Shown: positions 6,076 to 10,222 of the stretch, piece by piece
How positions within the stretch are numbered: the stretch's first letter is position 1
How the letters are laid out: the number at the start of each line of letters is the position of its first letter
Source: Sulfurospirillum sp.
GTDB lineage: Bacteria > Campylobacterota > Campylobacteria > Campylobacterales > QNZT01
Length of the DNA: 10,222 bases
Direction: 5' to 3'
Assembly (NCBI GenBank): GCA_003978455.1
Contig: QNZT01000185.1
Span: 1-10,222, forward strand
Notes under the pieces: model-generated
What the model was told of the DNA's origin: nothing
What the model saw: the letters and a program-made list of their open reading frames with translations, nothing else
Databases searched by the model: none
Program-made: the position numbers and the translations under genes

Positions 6076-7020
6076 ATGAAAAAAAATGGTTTAATACTCT
6101 TGATGCTGGTGATAACCGGTTTCATATTTATCTATGGGGGAGAAAGCACAATGCAGGAAAATTCAAAGTTCAAAAAGTTATCGCCGGAAGAGGCACGTGT
6201 CATCGTCCACAAAGGCACTGAGGCGCCTTATACGGGAAGGTATGACAAGTTTTTTGAGAAAGGTACTTACAAGTGCAAACGATGTGGAACACCTCTTTAT
6301 AAATCGGATGCAAAATTTAACTCCGGCTGCGGATGGCCGAGTTTCGATGATGAGATACCCGGTGCAGTCAAAAGGGTCCCTGATGCGGATGGAAGACGTA
6401 CTGAGATCGTCTGTGCCAACTGCGGCGCACATCTGGGGCATGTTTTTGAGGGAGAGCAGTTTACAGCCAAAAATACCAGACACTGTGTAAACTCTATCTC
6501 ACTGGAGTTTGAACCGGCAGTTCATGAAAAGAGTAAAAAAGCCTATTTTGCAGGTGGTTGTTTCTGGGGTGTGGAGTATCACTTTGAAAAAGTCCCGGGT
6601 GTGATCGATGCGAAAAGCGGCTACATGGGCGGGCATGTGGAAAATCCTACTTATCAGGATGTATGCTATACGGATACAGGACACCTGGAAGTGGTTGAAG
6701 TGAGTTATGATCCAGCCAAAGTCGATTATGAGACGTTGGCAAAACTCTTTTTTGAAATACATGATCCTACACAGGCAAATGGACAGGGACCTGATATCGG
6801 CAAGCAGTATCTCTCTGCTATTTTTTACAACGATGAAGAAGAGAAAAAGATAGCGGAAAAATTGATTGCAGAGTTAAAGAAAAAAGGGTTGCTTGTAGTG
6901 ACAAAACTTTTGCCGGCGAAAGAACACCCTTTTTATGAGGCGGAGGAGTATCATCAGGATTATTACACCAGACATCATAAAAAGCCATATTGTCATACCT
7001 ATACAAAAAGGTTTGACTAA
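6076..7020 (+). CDS. msrBA: Exported MsrB-MsrA fusion, peptide methionine sulfoxide reductase
   Basis: A 314-residue protein starting at the ATG served by GAAGG 7 bases upstream; an in-frame TTG at 6046 has no ribosome site. Residues 1-20 are a signal or membrane anchor (KKNG then ~16 hydrophobic residues), so the enzyme should act outside the cytoplasm. The MsrB domain (~33-147) has zinc ligands C67, C70, C113, C116, the GCGWPSF motif and catalytic C137 in RHCVNS; it reduces methionine-R-sulfoxide. The MsrA domain (~155-308) has GGCFWG with catalytic C162, GHLEVVEVSYDP, HDPTQANGQGPDIG and FYEAEEYHQDYY; it reduces the S-epimer. C197 and C306 (PYC) are possible resolving cysteines. The order B-then-A is opposite to the better known A-B fusions. 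Electron donors (thioredoxin-like) are not in the window. Divergent from the DUF6858-fieF unit. Confidence 0.95.
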   Translation: MKKNGLILLMLVITGFIFIYGGESTMQENSKFKKLSPEEARVIVHKGTEAPYTGRYDKFFEKGTYKCKRCGTPLYKSDAKFNSGCGWPSFDDEIPGAVKRVPDADGRRTEIVCANCGAHLGHVFEGEQFTAKNTRHCVNSISLEFEPAVHEKSKKAYFAGGCFWGVEYHFEKVPGVIDAKSGYMGGHVENPTYQDVCYTDTGHLEVVEVSYDPAKVDYETLAKLFFEIHDPTQANGQGPDIGKQYLSAIFYNDEEEKKIAEKLIAELKKKGLLVVTKLLPAKEHPFYEAEEYHQDYYTRHHKKPYCHTYTKRFD

Positions 7021-7034
7021 AAGATCTGTGCAAG

Positions 7035-7051
7035 TACGGCTCATACCCGTA
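7035..7051. other. Weak hairpin between convergent msrBA and coiled-coil operon
   Basis: TACGG (7035-7039) and CCGTA (7047-7051) form a 5-bp stem with a 7-base loop in the 54-bp space between two convergent stops. No T-tract follows on either strand, so a terminator function is doubtful. Confidence 0.25.
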
Positions 7052-7074
7052 AGTGATTTAGCCTAGATAAAACA

Positions 7075-7815
7075 CTATTTTGAGTGAGAGGTTTTTAACT
7101 GTAAAAGCTGCTCTTTATAGTGTTTTATGCGGGCAAGCCATACATTCGATTGATCGCTGAGTGATGAGATTTTGGATTTTAATTCCTCTTCAAATGTTTC
7201 AGTTTTGGCTTCGGCCGCCTCTATCTCTTTTTGGAGGGTTACAAACTTTTCATGAAGTTTGTCTCTCTCCGTCTGTAGCTCCTCTTTTTGTGCTAAAATT
7301 TTCTCATGACGCGATAATGTATCGTTAAGTACGGTACTCTCCTGTTCGATTTCTGTTTCAATCTTTTGGATAACCTTTTGCTGTTCGTCTATTTTTTGAG
7401 AGAGACTGGATGCGGTATCAAACCCGATCTCCCGTTTAAGCTGATCACGTCGTTCACTTTGCATCCTCAAAATAGAGGCAAGAGAACTGTGCTCTTCCTG
7501 TACTTTTTGGACTGCTGTTTGGACTGTATGGAGAGTTTTCCTATGTGTATCGAGAGTATCTTCCATCTCATGGCTTTTGCGTTTCAGTAGATCCGCTTCC
7601 TGCTGCTCACTATGGGTTTTCTCCTGTAGAGTGATTATCTCGTTTTCAAGTGCATCTGTCTGTTCCTGATTGTGTCTGATATGCTCTTTGAGATCATCGA
7701 TCGTTTCGCTATACGCTTCTTTACTGGAAAAAATAGTAAAAAGATAGCCTGTGATAAGACCTGTCAGCAGTACCAGTCCAAGACATATTATAAATATTTC
7801 AAGCAAATGTAACAT
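7075..7815 (-). CDS. Membrane-anchored coiled-coil protein, third gene of the OmpA/coiled-coil operon
   Basis: A 246-residue protein I do not recognise. One hydrophobic helix (about residues 4-29) is followed almost to the end by uninterrupted charged heptad-like sequence rich in E, K, Q, L and T, poor in proline and glycine: a long coiled coil (about 36-240). A short break around GFDTASS (near residue 130) may be a hinge. The C-terminus (NVWLARIKHYKEQLLQLK) is more basic. The only cysteine is C11, in the membrane helix. Orientation is unclear: few charges precede the helix and SSKEAYSE follows. Its ATG is 1 bp after the TAA of the upstream gene, and its GAGGAG ribosome site lies within that gene's last codons, so translation is almost certainly coupled. 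A structural partner of the other coiled-coil protein is the natural inference; no enzymatic motif is seen. Confidence 0.85.
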   Translation of the reverse strand: MLHLLEIFIICLGLVLLTGLITGYLFTIFSSKEAYSETIDDLKEHIRHNQEQTDALENEIITLQEKTHSEQQEADLLKRKSHEMEDTLDTHRKTLHTVQTAVQKVQEEHSSLASILRMQSERRDQLKREIGFDTASSLSQKIDEQQKVIQKIETEIEQESTVLNDTLSRHEKILAQKEELQTERDKLHEKFVTLQKEIEAAEAKTETFEEELKSKISSLSDQSNVWLARIKHYKEQLLQLKTSHSK

Positions 7816-7816
7816 C

Positions 7817-8716
7817 TTATATCTCCTCGCCGGTAAGATTGGATTTTGAGAAAAATTTCCGTACCAGTTTATCTATCCATCGATTGTGGTCATTTTTGTG
7901 AACAATATTGTCGATCTCTTTGGTTTTCGAAGCAGGCATACGAAAGAGTTTTTGTATAAGCGGATTGGTGACTCTGGTTGCGTGATTACCGGAAACTTTC
8001 TGATACTCTTTGACAGCATATTCATAGTTAAGTGCTCTGATTTTCAATTCACTGTTCTCTTTGATCAGATGATCTATCTTATCTTTATATATCGACTCTG
8101 TCTCTTTTAAAATTTGGTTTATGTCGGAGAGTTTTTGTTTCAAGGTGGTAACTTTATCACTGAGCTCGCTTGTTTCTTGCTTTAATTTTTTCTGGAGTAG
8201 CTTTATCTCATTTATATCTTTTCCATAGGTTTGTGTCAGCTGCTGTTTGTTGAGCATTTGCTCTTGTAAAGCGTTGATATGAGTCTCATTTTTGGCGATA
8301 ACATCACGTAGTCCGTGAAGGCTGTTGAGTTCAGTGGATAGTTTGGCATTTTCCTCTTTTATCTCCCTGATTTGATGGCTTAAGGCAGCAATTTTTTCTC
8401 GATATTTTTTTTGATCCTCTTCAAGTGAAGTGATCTGCTGAATCAGCACAGACTCCTCTTTGTGCAGATCTTCATAATATTGTCGTTGTTTACTATATAA
8501 CCTGTGCACTTTGTCGTAAGCAGAGTGATACGCTTTCTTCTTGTCCACTACTTCTGCATATACATTGGCTGATTTTTTTTCCTCTTCCCCAAGCATATCG
8601 ATCTTCTCTTCATATCTCTTTTTATATGCACCTTTTAGTATAAAATGCGTTATAAAAAATCCAATCAGAAAAGCAAAGGCAAAAAGTAAAATAATTATCT
8701 GCATCTGTTCACTCAT
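7817..8716 (-). CDS. Membrane-anchored coiled-coil protein, second gene of the OmpA/coiled-coil operon
   Basis: A 299-residue protein I do not recognise. A single hydrophobic helix (about 6-27) is preceded by an acidic N-terminus (MSEQMQ) and followed by KGAYKKRYEEK. By the positive-inside rule the long C-terminal part should be cytoplasmic. Residues ~30-225 are coiled coil with dense K/E/L/Q heptads. The last ~75 residues differ: NYEYAVKEYQ, TNPLIQKLFRMP and a basic stretch (HNRWIDKLVRKFF) that may be a small helical or membrane-surface-binding end. It contains no cysteine. The ATG lies inside the end of the OmpA-like gene (ATGAGTGA, 8-bp overlap), preceded by a strong AAGGAGG in that gene's last codons. 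The layout resembles membrane-tethered scaffold proteins in general, but no known family is claimed. Confidence 0.85.
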   Translation of the reverse strand: MSEQMQIIILLFAFAFLIGFFITHFILKGAYKKRYEEKIDMLGEEEKKSANVYAEVVDKKKAYHSAYDKVHRLYSKQRQYYEDLHKEESVLIQQITSLEEDQKKYREKIAALSHQIREIKEENAKLSTELNSLHGLRDVIAKNETHINALQEQMLNKQQLTQTYGKDINEIKLLQKKLKQETSELSDKVTTLKQKLSDINQILKETESIYKDKIDHLIKENSELKIRALNYEYAVKEYQKVSGNHATRVTNPLIQKLFRMPASKTKEIDNIVHKNDHNRWIDKLVRKFFSKSNLTGEEI

Positions 8717-9890
8717 AGCTATCCTCCTTGCTGATCTCTATTTCGACACGGCGGTTTTCTCTGGCATATCGGTTTTTACTTATTGGTCTCTCCTCGCCGT
8801 AGCCGATAGCCTCAAGTACAGGAATATTGATGTGATGACTGATGAGATAATCGCGCACTCGTTCGGCTCTCTTTTGGCTCAGTCGTTTGTTGTAGGCGGC
8901 TGAACCGCTGGCATCCGTATGTCCCATGATTCTCAGCCGTGCGATCTCTTCACTGTTTTTATTGACCAGATCTATGATTTTGTCGAGTATTTTTTTACTA
9001 CTGAGTGTCAGATCATTGCTATTTCGTTTGAAATAGATCGGATGGGTTTTAAGCAGTGCGTTGATATTGTTTTGGATCTGTTTGATTTGCTGCAAATGCA
9101 AATCTTCAAGAGACTCCTGAACCTGAACCGTTTTTACAGGCGCTGCTTGTGGTTTTGGTTTGGCAGGCCGGACTTTTATTTTAGGCGTTTCCTCTTTTGC
9201 GATAGCATCGGAAGAGGGTGTCTGTTCCTGATCCTTGCTCGGTGCGACAGAAGCTCTTTCCTCCTGTTCTGTTGCAGGTGCTTTAGGTTTTTGATGTGTA
9301 AACTGACGGTCAATCAGAAAATCCTTATCTAAAAAACCGGAGAGCAGTTTTTCAAAAGCATCTTCTTCCTCTTTACTGGCGAAAGTACCGCCTACAGTGA
9401 GTTTTTGATGCGCTATATGCACAGAAGCGTCACTTACATGGTGCTCTGTCATAAAAGAGATGAGTGCCGCAGCTTCTTTGCCCCAGGATGCTCGTTTGAC
9501 ATCTTCTTTCAAATGGAGGGAGAGAGAACACGAAGGTTTTTTGCAGTAGTTTTGCAGTCTGTCTGTAAATGCGGAATCCTCATCTGCTTTGGATATGGTC
9601 AGATCCAGTGTCCTGGCAGGTACGGTGGTGAAGCTTAGTGACGGATCTTTCTGTGCGATGACCGCTTGTGCACCTGCTTGTGCATCCGTAGGTGTCGGCT
9701 GTTCAAGTTCGGAGACTTTTGTGCCGGAAACAGGTGTTGTGGCAGCATTTTGAGTGACAGGTTGGGTGACAGGATCGGCTGCTTGATGTGTTGGTGCTGT
9801 ATCGAGTGCTTGTCTGTTTTTTTGAATACAGCTATATGCGATAAATACACTAATCAGTACACCGAGCAATAAAATCAGTTTGCTTACCAT
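8709..9890 (-). CDS. OmpA-family peptidoglycan-binding protein with a probable BON-like domain, first gene of the operon
   Basis: A 393-residue protein; AGGAG lies 6-7 bases before the ATG. Residues 4-22 are hydrophobic and end in AYSC (C21). This is either a membrane anchor or an atypical lipobox, so inner-membrane anchoring and lipidation are both possible. Residues ~25-82 are a P/T/Q/A-rich linker. Residues ~85-200 form a small domain whose KLTVGGTFASKEEEDAFEKLL segment resembles BON domains, which are found with OmpA domains in mycobacterial OmpATb/ArfA; C116 and C121 could form a disulfide. A second P/K/E-rich linker spans ~201-255. The C-terminal domain (~280-390) is OmpA-type: GHTDASGSAAYN with D326, R341 fifteen residues later, and NRRVEI. 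It should bind peptidoglycan from the periplasm. It overlaps the next gene by 8 bp. Confidence 0.88.
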   Translation of the reverse strand: MVSKLILLLGVLISVFIAYSCIQKNRQALDTAPTHQAADPVTQPVTQNAATTPVSGTKVSELEQPTPTDAQAGAQAVIAQKDPSLSFTTVPARTLDLTISKADEDSAFTDRLQNYCKKPSCSLSLHLKEDVKRASWGKEAAALISFMTEHHVSDASVHIAHQKLTVGGTFASKEEEDAFEKLLSGFLDKDFLIDRQFTHQKPKAPATEQEERASVAPSKDQEQTPSSDAIAKEETPKIKVRPAKPKPQAAPVKTVQVQESLEDLHLQQIKQIQNNINALLKTHPIYFKRNSNDLTLSSKKILDKIIDLVNKNSEEIARLRIMGHTDASGSAAYNKRLSQKRAERVRDYLISHHINIPVLEAIGYGEERPISKNRYARENRRVEIEISKEDSYE

Positions 9891-9912
9891 GAACAGCTCC
9901 TGTTTGATACTC

Positions 9913-9963
9913 CATGTTTTTTATGTTTCATGTAACATAAAAGAGTTTTTCATAAAAAACATG
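9913..9963. promoter_or_regulatory. Nested inverted repeats upstream of the OmpA/coiled-coil operon
   Basis: The outer arms CATGTTTTTTATG (9913-9925) and CATAAAAAACATG (9951-9963) are perfect 13-bp complements. Partly sharing the left arm, TTATGTT (9921-9927) and AACATAA (9934-9940) form a second perfect repeat. Their whole 20-bp span is a palindrome centred on CATG with one mismatched pair. The element lies 22-73 bp upstream of the operon start, where an operator is expected. No convincing -35/-10 pair could be placed, though TATCAT reads on the minus strand at 9961-9966. The alternative is an RNA hairpin in the leader. Confidence 0.55.
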
Positions 9964-10005
9964 ATACTTAATCAACGTTGTTTTTATGCTGAAGAAACAT
10001 CGCTA

Positions 10006-10027
10006 AAACCTCTTAAAACAGAGGTTT
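10006..10027 (-). terminator. Terminator-like hairpin after the SdiA-regulated-like gene
   Basis: AAACCTCT (10006-10013) and AGAGGTTT (10020-10027) are perfect 8-bp complements around a 6-base loop. On the minus strand the hairpin begins 2 bases after the TAG of the right-edge gene and ends in TTTT. The T-tract is short, so termination may be partial, but the position fits. Confidence 0.5.
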
Positions 10028-10029
10028 GG

Positions 10030-10222
10030 CTATTTGATACCGAATTTTTTTTCTTTGTATTTGAAGATATGTCCGTTATCATCTGCGAAGTAGATGTTGC
10101 CTTTGTTGTCGAAGGTGATACCCTCCTGGGCAAATTTGGGTAGTTTTGCAGAGAGATCTATCTTGCCTTTTTTGAGATCGTATCTGTACAGTCTGTCATC
10201 GGTATCACTGACAAAATAGAGT
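10030..10222 (-). CDS. C-terminal end of a beta-propeller protein, SdiA-regulated/YjiK-like, truncated by window edge
   Basis: The minus strand is open from the right edge to TAG at 10030-10032, giving 63 residues; the start lies outside the window. The visible part has two propeller-blade-like units: YFVSDTDDRLYRYDLKKGKI, and QEGITFDNKGNIYFADDNG followed by HIFKYKEKKF. The EGITFD-x-KGNIYFADD pattern is typical of SdiA-regulated/YjiK and related six-bladed propeller proteins. Such proteins are usually exported or outer-membrane linked, but the signal region is not visible here. Codons are ordinary for the region. It lies 139 bp upstream of the coiled-coil operon on the same strand, separated by a terminator-like hairpin and by operator-like repeats, so it is probably a separate unit. 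Confidence 0.65.
   Translation of the reverse strand, partial: LYFVSDTDDRLYRYDLKKGKIDLSAKLPKFAQEGITFDNKGNIYFADDNGHIFKYKEKKFGIK

Noticed and set aside
7075..9890. Zorya-like anti-phage system (ZorA coiled coil plus ZorB OmpA domain)
   Set aside because: ZorA carries a MotA-type multi-helix stator domain. Both coiled-coil proteins here have a single membrane helix, and no nuclease or helicase gene is adjacent.
9961..9975. Second FNR-like site, ATGAT-N5-ATCAA
   Set aside because: The spacer is 5 rather than 4 bases and one half-site is imperfect, so it does not fit the FNR consensus.
9880..10143. A plus-strand open frame at the right edge
   Set aside because: It covers regulatory repeats and runs antisense to the beta-propeller gene end, whose minus-strand reading is far more protein-like.
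1..10222. CRISPR arrays, insertion sequences, tRNA or rRNA genes
   Set aside because: No regularly spaced repeats, transposase motifs or terminal repeats, cloverleaf-type sequences or rRNA-like sequence were seen on either strand.

Overview
The window looks like chromosomal DNA from a free-living Campylobacterota bacterium, most likely a Sulfurovum/Sulfurimonas-type relative. This is inferred from a stand-alone Aer/CetB-type PAS sensor, a DUF6858-like small protein, moderate to low GC with strong AGGAG ribosome sites, and many OmpA-type envelope proteins. No rRNA, tRNA, CRISPR array, insertion sequence or phage gene was seen. No gene-free stretch exceeds about 155 bases.

Layout. (1) 1-983 (+) is the 3' part of an RND-superfamily exporter. 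It converges on a PAS-domain redox sensor at 980-1459 (-), and the two stop codons share one CTAG. (2) The 155-bp divergent region 1460-1614 carries a perfect FNR-type palindrome placed for class II activation of the PAS gene, plus a good sigma70 promoter for a YtfJ-like periplasmic protein at 1615-2133 (+). (3) 2234-4514 (+) is a translationally coupled pair: an OmpA-family protein with two calcium-type (TSP3) repeats, then a lipoprotein with a formylglycine-generating-enzyme-like fold that has no catalytic cysteines. (4) A structured 92-bp convergent region leads into a minus-strand pair: a DUF6858-like protein (5581-5970), then a FieF-type metal efflux transporter (4607-5551). (5) Divergent from these is an exported MsrB-MsrA fusion at 6076-7020 (+), for repair of oxidised methionine. 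(6) 7075-9890 (-) is a tightly packed three-gene operon: an OmpA-type peptidoglycan-binding protein with a probable BON-like domain, and two proteins made of one membrane helix plus a long coiled coil. Genes overlap by 8 bp or are 1 bp apart. Its upstream region holds nested inverted repeats. (7) At the right edge, 10030-10222 (-) is the 3' end of a beta-propeller-type, SdiA-regulated/YjiK-like gene.

How the genes fit together. Most products act at or in the envelope: exporter, periplasmic YtfJ, two OmpA-type proteins, lipoprotein, metal efflux pump, exported Msr. Redox and metal stress form a second theme (PAS/FNR box, MsrBA, FieF). The best candidate for an undescribed system is the 7075-9890 operon. 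It looks like an envelope-spanning assembly anchored in peptidoglycan by its OmpA domain, with two coiled-coil membrane partners. Its function cannot be read from the sequence.
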